Source: Lunularia cruciata (Eukaryota; Streptophyta; Marchantiopsida; Lunulariales; Lunulariaceae). Taken from it: a stretch of 64,000 bases of DNA. Shown here one piece after another: positions 46,095 through 55,712 of the stretch. The notes under the pieces were generated by a model. That model saw only the letters and a list, made by a program, of their open reading frames with translations, was not told the origin of the DNA and ran no database searches. The position numbers and the translations under genes were made by a program. The stretch's first letter is position 1, and the number at the start of each line of letters is the position of its first letter. Where the stretch lies: the NCBI GenBank assembly GCA_948567375.1, contig OX419762.1, positions 1,369,001 through 1,433,000 of the forward strand, in the 5' to 3' direction.

Positions 46095-46685
46095 ATGACT
46101 TTCCAAGTCTTGAAGGATTCAAGCTATGACTTACTTCTTGGGAGGCCATGGTTGAGAGTAGCACGCACAATTGATCGATGGCACAAAGGGTACTTGAGGA
46201 TTGGGCCATCAAACCATAGAGTCACAGTTCCTATGACTAACACCACCAACACTTCACATTTAGATACACCATCTTCTGATTATTGGGAATCAAATTCTGA
46301 AGAAGGAGCTTTAGGTGTGGACACAAGCATGGAAGAGGAGACTTACATGGAGGAGGATGAATCTGAATCTGATTCAGATGTGTATCCTTTGTGTGCTATG
46401 GATTTTGCACCTAAGCCAAAGGTTTTGAAGGACCCAGACAAATCACCATTGACACTTGAGGAGGTAGAGAGAAGGTTAGCTACCCTCAAGTATGGTCCAA
46501 ATGTTACCAAGGAAGAGAAGGTGAGATTTGAGGAGATTTTCCGCAAGTTCATCCATGTGTTTGCTTTCAGTTACAAGGATTTGAAGGAAGTCACCTTGGA
46601 GGAGCACAAGATAGAGGTAGAGTCACATGCAAGACCAATCCGCCAAAAGCAACGCGCATTAGCCCACCAATATCTTTGGTTGTGA
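46095..46685 (+). CDS. C1 protease end and pre-polymerase region
   Basis: This 196 residue frame begins with FQVLKDSSYDLLLGRPWL, the C-terminal retropepsin strand, then an acidic, Ser/Thr-rich spacer (EEETYMEEDESESDSD). It closes with VFAFSYKDLKEV and the IEVESHARPIRQKQR segment that introduces Gypsy polymerases. It overlaps the next frame by ten bases, with a one-base shift in between. The shift is probably a decay event, though programmed frameshifting was not tested. Confidence 0.75.
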   Translation: MTFQVLKDSSYDLLLGRPWLRVARTIDRWHKGYLRIGPSNHRVTVPMTNTTNTSHLDTPSSDYWESNSEEGALGVDTSMEEETYMEEDESESDSDVYPLCAMDFAPKPKVLKDPDKSPLTLEEVERRLATLKYGPNVTKEEKVRFEEIFRKFIHVFAFSYKDLKEVTLEEHKIEVESHARPIRQKQRALAHQYLWL

Positions 46686-49249
46686 AGGAGGAGATTGATA
46701 AGCTCAAGGAGGCTAGATTTATCTTTGAGGTGGAGAATTCAGAATGGGTGTCTCCAATTGTCATTGTGAAGAAAAAAAATGGCAAGCTTTGGGTATGTGT
46801 GGATTACAAGAAGCTCAATGCTGTTACCAAGAAGGACTACTACCCATTGCCATTCATTGATGAGATCTTGGAGGAGGTTGCAGGTCATGAGAGGTACAGT
46901 TTTGGAGATGGTTATAGTGGATATAACCAAATCAAGATTGCACCAGAGCATCAACAACTCACCACATTCACCACACCTTGGGGAACTTACGCTTTCAAAA
47001 TCATGCCTTTTGGGCTTTGCAATGCTCCAGCCACATTCCAACGGTTCATGAACAAGGTATTTGAACCTTTCATTGGGAAATTTGTGAGAGACTTCATTGA
47101 TGACTTTTGTGTCTATGGGAGCAAGGAGGAGCACTTTGAGCACCTTATCAAAGTCTTGCAACGCTTAGATGAGGCAAATGCATCACTCAACCTAGAGAAG
47201 TGCATTTTTGGATGTGAAGAAGGTCTACTTTTGGGGCACATCATCTCCAAGGATGGAATAGCAGTTGATCCTAAGAAGGTGAGGAAAATCTCAGACCTTC
47301 CATTCCCTTCAAGCTTGACAAAGTTACGCCAATTCTTGGGGATGGTTGGATACTATAGGAGGTTTATCTTCTCATTTTCCAACAAGGTTTATGCATTGAC
47401 CATCTACATGAAGAAGGGTGTAGATTACATGGTGATTTTGGAGGACAAGGAGGCTCTCAAAGCTTTTGAGGAGCTCAAGCAATCCCTTGTTGTAGCTCCA
47501 ATTCTTGCTAAACCTGATTGGAGTAAGCCTTTCATCCTCTACACTGATGCTTCTAATGTAGCTATAGGATGCACTCTTAGTCAATTAGACCAAGATGGGC
47601 ATGATCATCCAATAGCTTATGCTAGTAGGCAGATGGTTTCAGCAGAGAAGAACTACTCTGTCATGAAGAGAGAAGGGTTGGCAGTGATCTTTGGTCTCAA
47701 GAAGTTTAGACACTACTTGATTGGAGGGAAAGCCACCATTGTCACGGATCACAAGGCTTTGAAGTACATCTTCAACAAGCCTAATGTTGAAGGGAGACTA
47801 GCAAGGTGGATGATATTCTTGTCTGAGTATGACTACACCATTGAGGATAGGCCAGGAAAGAAACATGCAAATGCTGATTTGTTATCTAGAGCCTATGATC
47901 ATGATGGACATGAGCCAGTGGATGATTCCTTCCCAGATGAGGAGCTCATGACAATCTCAGTCACTCAAGAGGTTCCAATGGAGTACAAGGAGATTGTGGA
48001 TTTTGTGACAAGAGGTTACTATCCAAAAGGGATGCATGCTAGGGAGAGGAAGGCCCTTGCAGCAAGATCTAGACCTTACACAATGGTGGAGGATATTCTT
48101 TTTCACCAAGGAGCAGATGGTCTACTTCGAAGAGCAGTGGGTAAGGAAGAGTCTATCCTACTCATAAAGGAGTTTCATGAAGGTTAAGTATGTGGAGGAC
48201 ACTTTGCAGGAAAGGTGACTGCTTTCAAGATTCTAGATGCAGGTTACCATTGGAGAGGGATTTTCAAGGATTGTCTTGATTATTGCAAAACTTGTCATGT
48301 TTGTCAAGCTTTTGCTAGAAAGTCTACATCCACTTCACCACTTAGATCAATTCCATTACTAGGACCTTTTGAGAAGTGGGGAATTGATTTTGTAGGTCCT
48401 CTCAATAGAACCCCAAGGAACAATCAGTATATTGTGGTAGTTATTGATAACCTTACCAAGTGGGTTGAGGCTAGACCATTCACGGACAAGAATGAAGATG
48501 AAGTGGGTAGATTTCTTTATGAACTCATTATCACTAGGTTTGGATGCCCTTTGGAGTTGGTTTCTGATAGAGGAGGAGAGTTTACAGGAAGCATAACTAT
48601 AGCCATGCTACAACATTTATCTATCACACATAGAGTAACTACATCCTATAAGCCAAATTCCAATGGCTTGGTAGAGAGAACCAATCAGACCTTGTGCATG
48701 ATGTTGGCCAAAGATGCAAAAATGGAGGGGGCTAAACATCATTGGGACAAGAGGATTCATGCAGTTTTGTGGGAGTATAGGACAACTATGAAGACTTCCA
48801 TCGGATATTCTCCATTTCAATTGGTGTATGGTATTGAGTCTACCTTACCTATTCACTTTGATCTTCCTACCTTCCAAAGCATTCATAGGAGATTGAAGAA
48901 AGCACAAGGAGGTGATGCATAGAAGTCAAGGAAGGATCAACTCATGGAGTTGGAAGAGGCAAGAGCAATTGCTATGGTTTGAGTGGAGCAAGCCCAATGG
49001 AAACAAAAGGAGAGCTATGACAAGAGGCAAGGCAAGAAGAAGGTAGAGACTTTCAAAGAAGGTGATTGGGTAATGTTGTTTGATTCCATTCGATTCAAGA
49101 GAGTGCAAAAGAAGTTTTTGCCTAAGTACTTTGGACCTTTCATAGTGGAGAAGGTGTGGGGCAATTACACCTATGATCTCAAGGAGTTGGGAGGAAGACA
49201 CTTTGATAGGATTAACCATGATAAGTTGAAGATGTACCATAGAAGGTAG
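46676..49249 (+). CDS. C1 reverse transcriptase, RNase H and integrase
   Basis: The 503 codon frame 46,676-48,187 continues in the same frame to 49,249 with three stops (TAA 48,185-48,187, TAG 48,920-48,922, TGA near 48,980). Polymerase: LWVCVDYKKLNAVTKKDYYP, DGYSGYNQIKIAPEHQ, MPFGLCNAPATFQRFM and the catalytic box FIDDFCVYG (47,093-47,119). RNase H: LYTDASNVAIGCTLSQ, TDHKALKYIF, ANADLLSRA. Integrase: zinc domain (CGGHFAGK ... CKTCHVCQAF), GIDFVGPLN, and the DDE triad in VVIDNLTKW, LVSDRGGEF and SNGLVERTNQ. C-terminal FGPFIVEKVWGNYTY is the GPY-type module. All catalytic residues are in place; only the stops prevent translation. Confidence 0.92.
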
Positions 49250-49280
49250 AGAGACCTTCACTTTGAGGACAAAGTGAAAA

Positions 49281-49297
49281 CTTAGTCCGGGGGTAAA
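49281..49297 (+). promoter_or_regulatory. Polypurine tract of C1
   Basis: The stretch agtccgggggtaaa ends at the base before the 3' LTR. It is short and interrupted by pyrimidines, but it is in the position required for plus-strand priming. Confidence 0.65.
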
Positions 49298-49989
49298 TGT
49301 AACACCCATTTGTGCATGTGTGTGGTATTGTGATATTTAGCTTTGTATTGCAGGTACTTAAGAGATATTATTTATATAGAGATAAAGGATGGTTCTATAT
49401 TAGTCATGGTTAGCTAAAACTAGTCATAGCTAAGATAGAGGGGACCTTACTTTAGAGGAAGTAGAAAAAATGAGCACCACTATTTTGGACTTTAGTGTGT
49501 TGACTTGGTATTATTCCTAGGTGTTTGGCTTTGAGGAAAGAGTTGAGAACTCTTGGGCCCGCAAGCCTTTTTGTTTTGGATTCTTCTTTAGTCCAAGGAT
49601 AGCCCATGTAAAGGAATCCTTGACATAGTGGTTGGGTCAAGATAAGACCACATGCTTAGAGGAATATGCCCATGTGAATAGATATTCCTTTCTACTTTTT
49701 GACTTTACTTGACTTTTAGTCTAGTAACTTGAGTTACTACGGTAATTGGTAACTTTGGTATGTAACTATTTAACAAGTATATAAACAAGGGGTGAGGAGG
49801 TACTCATCATCCTTTCATTTGCAACTATCTCTCTCTCATTGAATTCTCTAATGAGCAATGTCTTGAGTCTTGGAGTGTTAGCCTTGGAGGAGTATGATGG
49901 AATTCGGGTTCCTTGCCTTCTTAGTCCATGGTGCGCTACCATAATAGCCATCAGAGGTTCATCCTGAGTGAGAGACAGGCCGGCTCACA
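49298..49989 (+). repeat. 3' LTR of C1
   Basis: A 692 bp copy of the 5' LTR with about 18 differences and no gaps by eye. The end GGCTCACA is followed by gctcacgctgc, where the giant A LTR resumes. The TATA box is retained at 49,778-49,785. Confidence 0.95.
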
Positions 49990-52900
49990 GCTCACGCTGC
50001 AAAGTGGGGATATGAGTAGCAATAGTGATGAAGGTGGAGAGATGATGTTGGTACATGCTGCTACTGAAGAAGAAGAAGAAGTTCGAGTGGAGCTCAAAGA
50101 AGAAAATAATGCAAAGTTGGAGGACAAGGTACCCAAGCCAGAGGAGAAGAAGTTTACGATTCAGAGAGGAGTTTGGTTGAGACGCAAGGTGAAGTGTGAA
50201 GCGGGTCCAAGCAAGGCAAGGGAAGAGGCAAATGCTAGCTCGGGAAGTGAAGCGTTTATTCCGATACAAAGACTGCAGAGAAGAACACAAGTATCAAGTG
50301 AAGAAGAGGTAAGGAACAAGATTTCTACGCAAGAGGAAGTAGTTGCGAGTGATGGAGTGGAGTACCTGTGAGAAATTGTGTGCCCATTGTTGGTGAAGTT
50401 GGAGCATAAGAAGAAGGAGATGCAGTCAACATGTACGGAGGTGAAGACTGTGTTGCAAGTTTTGGTGAGATTGGAAGAAGAGAACTCGGAGTTGAAGAAG
50501 AGTATAACCTGAGGTGAGGAGGAAAGGGAAGTACTACAAGGGGATGCAGTAGTACAAAGTCAAGTTATTGAGGACTTGAAGAGAGAAGCAAGGTATCGAG
50601 AAGAACTTGTGAAGAAGAGTGACATAGCAAGGGAAAGACAAGTAGCAGAGTACAAAATCTTGAAGCAACAGTTTGTTGATTCCAGACTAGAAATTATCCA
50701 TGCTATGGCAAGGATAGCAAAGAAGGAACAAGAGCTCAATAGAGCGATGGAGAGTGTAGAAGAGAAGAAGCAACTATGGCAGAAGGAGTTGATAGTAAGA
50801 TATAGGGAAGAAGAGCGATTACAAGAGTTACTTTGTAATCAGGAGTAGAAGATTGTGCAGAAGGAGAAGGAGAAAGAAACTATGAAAGCCAAGTTTGAGG
50901 CAGAGTTGGCAATGTACAAGGAAGATTGGCTTGTAGATTAGGAGCGTGAAAGGAAGATGAGATTGGAGCTATTGAAGGCGATCATAATCAGGATGAATGC
51001 AATGTTGAGTACTGAAGCCAGTATTCATATTGAAGAGACGAGGCTACACGAGTTGAAGTTGTTGGTGCAAAAGACGAGGAGGAGACATGCAAAGGATACA
51101 AACTTGATTGCTCTGTTAATTAGTCTCAGAACTCGTGTAGATAGGAAGATATTGGAGGTAGAAGATAATATCACAATTAGATTAGATCTAGTGAAGTTAG
51201 AGATAGATAAACTTTGGAAAGATGTTAGAGAAAAATGCAAAGTAGATGAAGTAGGAGTACAGATGTCTTTGGAGTTGCCATTGGAGACATTAGAGAAGAG
51301 TAGGTCAGCAGATAAGGAGTTAGATAGATTACCCACTAGTGAAATATCAGATCAGGAAAGAGAATTGGATCTGGTAGAAGATGTAGTAGTTATGAAACCC
51401 GAGGATAGAGTAGTAGGAAGTATAGTTACTTTGGGTTTGGGTTTGAAAGCCAAGGAAGAAGTAGACATTGGATCCGATTAGTAACCGATTTGAGATTTGA
51501 ATAGGCAGATATGAAGAGGTTCATTGTCATTTCAGATCTGCAAGTTTGTAGAGGCATTAGGAAGAGGTGCATTAGGAAGATAATGGTCAATTGCTTCACT
51601 TTTTAAGAGAGCCATTCGATTGCTTCACTTTTTAAGAGTCCCATTCACAGTCTTATGTTGTTTAGTGCTCATTATTTCTTAGAATAGATAATGCAAAGTA
51701 CTGTGAAGCAATGCTCATTGCTTGAGCTTGATTCCGAGTATCAACATTGTGCTTGTGTTTGTGAGTGTGTGGAGAAATTTGAACTGCAAATCAGTGTGCT
51801 TGTTGGATGTTGGATTCCATAGCCTTGATCTTCATTTTGTGTGTTTGATCCTGAGTGAAGTGCAATCAGAGCAATGCCTTGATAGATTTGAGAGGAATTG
51901 TAGTGTTGGTTGTATTCTGCATTTGTGAGTGCAGTGCAAAGTTGATGTGAAGCAATTTCAATCAAGGAAATTGTGCCTTCAATGGAGGGGTGGAACACAA
52001 TTCTGAGATGAAGTTGTTTTGCAATGAAGTGCCATTTTTGGGAGAGCCTGAATCATCACAATCAAGATTTTTTGGAAAGAATTGATGGAGTTATGATTAA
52101 GGAGTGTGAATTCGTGACAAGAGTGTGAATCAGTGCTTGTTACTCTCTTCTGGGTGTGGTTTCTACCTGAGAGATTAAAGACAACACCAAGAAGAACTGA
52201 AATTGTTACTTTGCTTCGTATTTAGACATTTCTGACTCGTATCTCTACGGGAACAAACTTTACTTACCCAATTACCGCAAAAGTGATATCTGCCGGGTTG
52301 TCTCAACAAGTTGGTAGAGTTGTTAGGAATTGGTTTAAGAAGTTAGATAATTGCTAAATGGCTATGCCTATTTAAAGGGGGCATTTGTAGTGCGATGTTG
52401 TTCAATGTGCATATTCTTGAGAATAGATAAAGCAAAGTGTTGTGAAGAAGTGCTCATTGCTTGAGCTTAATTCCGAGTATTGACGTTGTGTATATGTTTG
52501 TGAGTGTAGGGAGAAATTTGAAGAGCAATTTTCAATGTTAGATTTTGGATTCTACATCTCTAATTCCATTCTATATGTTTGATTCTGATTGGATAGCAAT
52601 CAAAGCAATGCCTTGATAGAACTAAGAAGAATTGTAGTGTTGGTAGTATTTTGCATTTGTGAGTACATCATGGTGTTGATGTGAAGCAATTTTGATCAAG
52701 GAAGTTGTGCCTTTGGTGGAGGGGTGGAACACAATTCAGAGGCAAAGTCATTTTATAGTGAAGTAGCCATTTTTGAGAAAGACTAAATCATCACAGTTGA
52801 ATTTTTTTTGGATAGAATTGAAAGATTTGTGATTATGGGTGACAAATTGTTGTGACAAGATTGCATTTTAGTGCTTGTTACTCACTTTTGGGTGTGTTTT

Positions 52901-53043
52901 CTACCTAAGAGATTAAAGAAGAACTCAAGAAGAACTGATTTGGTAACTTTGCTTTGTATTTGGATATTTTTGACTTGTATCTCTGTGTGAACAAACTTTG
53001 CTTACCTAATTATCACAGAAGTGATATTTGCCAGGTTGTCACA

Positions 53044-53883
53044 GCTACTAAAATGGTGGAGGCCAAAGGCAACCAAAAAAGATGATGCATGAATGGTAGC
53101 AAAATTTTTCTTCCAAAACATCATCTCTAAATATGGATATCTATTGGAATTAGTCAAGGACTAGGTACTCATTTTTGGAACTCACTTGTGGAAGCTTTAA
53201 CAAAGTATTTTCAAATTAAACATAGGAAGACAACTTACTACAACTCAAAAGCAAATTGGTTGATAGAGAAGGCTATGGGTTACTTCGTAAAATTTTGAAT
53301 ATAGTGATAGTCAATTATACCTATGATTGGGACACATAGTTACCTGTAGCTTTGTAGGCATGTACAATGATTGAAAAGATTACCACTAAGTAGACTCCGT
53401 ATTTCTTACATATGGATTGCATCCAATATTACTTGTTGAGTTTGAAATGCACTCATACCATATCCTATCTAAGATATGGTTGTTGGAAGAAGAAAGTCAT
53501 GATCTTTGGATTCACCAACTCATGTGGCTGGAAGAGAAGCAAGCCAATGCATTGCAAACTACACAAGAAATACAAGCTCAATGAAAGAACATGCATGATA
53601 AGAGGTTACAACCTGTCATTATTTGTGAGGGCAACTTAGTGTTGTTATATGAAAATCAACTAATATTCTTTCTAGGGAAGCTATACTTAAGGTAGATGGG
53701 GCCATACCAAGTGATGCATATTTTTGAAAATGGTTCTATTCAATTGGCTAACTTGGAAGGAAATCCTTCTACCACTAGAGTGAATGGTTGGAAGGTATGT
53801 TGTTATTAGACCGTGGACACCAACATAAAAGGAATAAACTCAACCAATGTTCATGGAGATGCTCACATTTGAGTAAGGGAGTA
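53044..53883 (+). pseudogene. A2 integrase end and polypurine tract
   Basis: From gctactaaaatggtggagg the sequence aligns with A1 integrase: KMVEAKGN-like, then the core region with the second aspartate context lost, FQIKHRKTT, and the region with ILNIVIVNY. Further on are EKITTK, HQLMWLEEKQANAL (about 53,512-53,560) and the C-terminal NGSIQLANLEGNPS-like segment. The tail cacatttgagtaagggagta is the polypurine tract that ends at 53,883. The gene is riddled with stops. Confidence 0.8.
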
Positions 53884-54147
53884 TGTGGTACCCACATATT
53901 TTTTGATTGTTTTTAGGATAGAAAGTGTATTTTTAAGTAGAAAAAGAGGTTAAATGAAGAAGATTGGTGTGTTTGGATCTGAAGTAGGAGATCCAACTAG
54001 ATCCAATGAATTCAACTTCATATCATAGGAGAGGAGGACTTGGATTAAAATTTGGGAGGATGGCAGATCCAAACTGAGGACACTTCATATCGAGATAAAG
54101 ACGCCCAATCCAAAGATCTTTAATTGCAATCTTGACTTGGGTTGTAC
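53884..54147 (+). repeat. Start of the A2 3' LTR
   Basis: TGTGGTACCCACATATTTT begins at 53,884 right after the polypurine tract. The LTR follows family A for 264 bp and is then broken by the C2 LTR at 54,148. Its further course is not visible in the window. Confidence 0.85.
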
Positions 54148-54837
54148 TGGAACACCCATTTGTGCATGTGTGTGCTATTGTGATATTTAGCTTGATATTA
54201 CAAATACTTGAGAGATATTATTTATATAGAGATAAAGGCTTCTTCTACATTAGTCATGATTAGCTAAAGTTAGTCATAGTTAAGATAGTTGGAACCTTAC
54301 TTTAGAGGAAATAGAAAAGATGAGTACCAATATTTTGGATTCTAGTGTGTTGACTTGGTATTATTCCTAGGTGTTTGGCTTTGAGGAAAGAGTTGAGAAC
54401 TCTTGGGCCTGCAAGCCTTTTTGTTTTGGATTCTTCTATAGCAAGGATAGCGTATGTGAAGGAATCCTTGACTTAGTGGTTGGGTCAAGATAAAATCACA
54501 TGCTTAGTGGAATATGCCCATGTAGATGTATATCCCTTTATACCTTTTGACTTTACTTGACTTTTAGCCTAGTAACTTGAGTTAATTTGGTAAATAGTAA
54601 CTTTAGTGCGTAACTATTTCACAAGTTTATAAACAAGGGGTGATGAGGTACTCATCATCCTTTCATTTGCAACTATCTCTCTCTCATTGAGTTTTCTAGT
54701 GAGCAATGTCTTGAGTCTTGGAGTATTAGCCTTGGAGGAGTATGATGGAGTTGGGGTTCTTTGCTTTCTTAGTCCATGGTGCACTACCATAATAATTATC
54801 AGAGGTTCATCCTAAGTGAGAGACAAGCCGGCTCACA
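54148..54837 (+). repeat. 5' LTR of family C element C2
   Basis: A C LTR of 690 bp starts TGGAACACCC (first bases altered) and ends CCGGCTCACA at 54,837. Unlike the solo copies it is followed by a C interior with leader and leader ORF, so it is a 5' LTR. It lies in the A2 3' LTR. Confidence 0.9.
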
Positions 54838-55712
54838 TTATTGGTTTTGTTGTCTAGATCTCTCTAGAAGACAAGATAATGTTCCGCATATAATTCTATA
54901 TTAGACAAAAGGAGGCTATGAGAGCTCACTTTGAGAGAACTTTAAAGAAGGAGAGGGCTGAACTTATGTTAGAGAACTTGGATCCATTTGTATACCTTAT
55001 AGTTCATTATGATGTCTTTGAGGTGATTTTGTACATCTTATACACATGAGAGAATTTGGAGAGATTGGGTGAGGTGGATTGCAAATTTTGGGGATTAAGG
55101 TGATTTTGGGCAAAATCTCAAGTTTTAGATCTAGACTTGAAAATTTTACACATGATATCTTGGGTTATCCTTCTGTTAGCACATTTGAAATTATTGTGGA
55201 AGCTACTATGCGCATTGGGCTAGAATTTTTGAAAGTTGATAGGGTAAACTACTCTTGCAACTCCATGCTCTATAGAAAATTGTACAGAGTCTGCCATTTC
55301 TTCAATTTTCAGTGGACTATTGTGAAACAATCCAAGAAAATTCAATGCATTGTTACCTACCTGCTGACACAAAAATTAAAGCAAGATCATTCTTGAACAA
55401 AGAGTTATAAGTTTTTTAAGTGAGGGGGGTGGTTTTCAGATTAAATCTGAAATATGTGTGCTGAATAGAAAGGTGCTTAGGCCAAATGGCTTAGTGAAAA
55501 GATCTGAAATTTTGCATGGAGGGATGCCCTGAAGTTGTGATCAAATTTGAAATTTTTTAAAGAATAATGACATATGAGTTGAGAGATTTGAGTGACATTG
55601 TGAGGAAGGGTCAATTCTGTAGAGTTTAGACCTCATGCATGAGGAGTGTGAGAGCAACAAAAAGCATATTTGAGTGTTTAGACTCATCTTGGAAACATGG
55701 AGGGTCACCAAG

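Larger units (their letters stand above)
42171..49989 (+). mobile_element. Family C Ty3/Gypsy element C1, nearly intact
   Basis: A 7.82 kb element with 692 bp LTRs at each end, an Asp-like primer site, an extra leader ORF, gag, protease, reverse transcriptase, RNase H, integrase and a polypurine tract. The insertion split the LTR ORF of a giant A LTR; the flanks duplicate (a)gctc, 4 or 5 bp depending on whether the LTR is taken to end CACA or CAC, and the host reading frame continues after it. The two LTRs differ at about 18 sites by eye (about 97.4% identity), so this is the youngest dated insertion here. Only a few stops and two frameshifts interrupt its genes. There is no chromodomain. Confidence 0.95.
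41078..51481 (+). pseudogene. LTR-encoded coiled-coil protein, copy 2 (split by C element)
   Basis: Leaving out 42,171-49,993, the frame spans 2,581 nt (about 860 codons), ending GSD and TAG at 51,481. N-terminus MSSNFPLPLRSR; a second, well-placed ATG at 41,216 (MGGGKKNSEF). Globular part at about 41,330-41,900: NASFLGFMTEIIKS, YKVESYKDPVKRGIVSALMA, TTYVMKHQAVFFHKMFAGEP, INWARCFHGRTRQMV, PHYIAPFAAHFYLGLNLL. Linker with RRGNLRRGK and acidic clusters. Coiled coil 50,390-51,000 (EELVKKSDIARERQVAEYKI, KKQLWQKELI). Tail TLEKSRSADKELDRLP. It has about five stops and two frameshifts apart from the insertion. No known enzyme motif seen. Confidence 0.8.
40663..52305 (+). repeat. Giant family A LTR (3.8 kb) interrupted by a C element
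   Basis: The LTR starts TGTGGTACCCACA at 40,663 and ends GCCGGGTTGTCTCA at 52,305, about 3.82 kb without the C element at 42,171-49,989. It sits within the LTR at 39,637-53,043 between ggatctg and ttggtagag, a position that is continuous in other copies. The flanks (ggaag and acaag) match only in part, so the duplication is uncertain. The LTR carries a TATA box and the long LTR ORF. Confidence 0.88.
39637..53043 (+). repeat. Solo family A LTR inside A2 integrase, itself interrupted
   Basis: The LTR runs from TGTGGTACGCACA at 39,637 to CCAGGTTGTCACA at 53,043 once the insertion at 40,663-52,305 is set aside, giving about 1.76 kb in short form. The flanks are gctat (39,632-39,636) and gctac (53,044-53,048), a 5 bp duplication with one change, and the A2 integrase reading continues across. 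A degenerate repeat with words such as tttggacttatatgactt lies at about 40,020-40,150. The tail of the LTR ORF is near 40,157-40,375. Confidence 0.88.
27530..54147 (+). mobile_element. Old family A element A2 with nested insertions
   Basis: Plus-strand order: 5' LTR to 31,936, primer site, gag, protease-linked region, polymerase, RNase H, integrase, polypurine tract and the start of the 3' LTR at 53,884. It is disrupted by a solo A LTR in the 5' LTR (28,135-29,780), A LTR pieces at 34,125-37,415, and an A LTR in the integrase (39,637-53,043) that itself holds further elements. A2 contains very few CG dinucleotides and dozens of stops, in contrast to A1. I infer that it is much older and that its CG sites have decayed after methylation. 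Its 3' LTR is cut by a C element at 54,148. Confidence 0.85.

Noticed and set aside
49281-49300. Chromodomain or extra gene after C1 integrase
   Set aside because: The frame ends at 49,249 and only about 48 bases remain before the 3' LTR.
54148-54837. Solo C LTR
   Set aside because: It is followed by a C leader and the zinc-knuckle ORF, so it is the 5' LTR of a truncated element.
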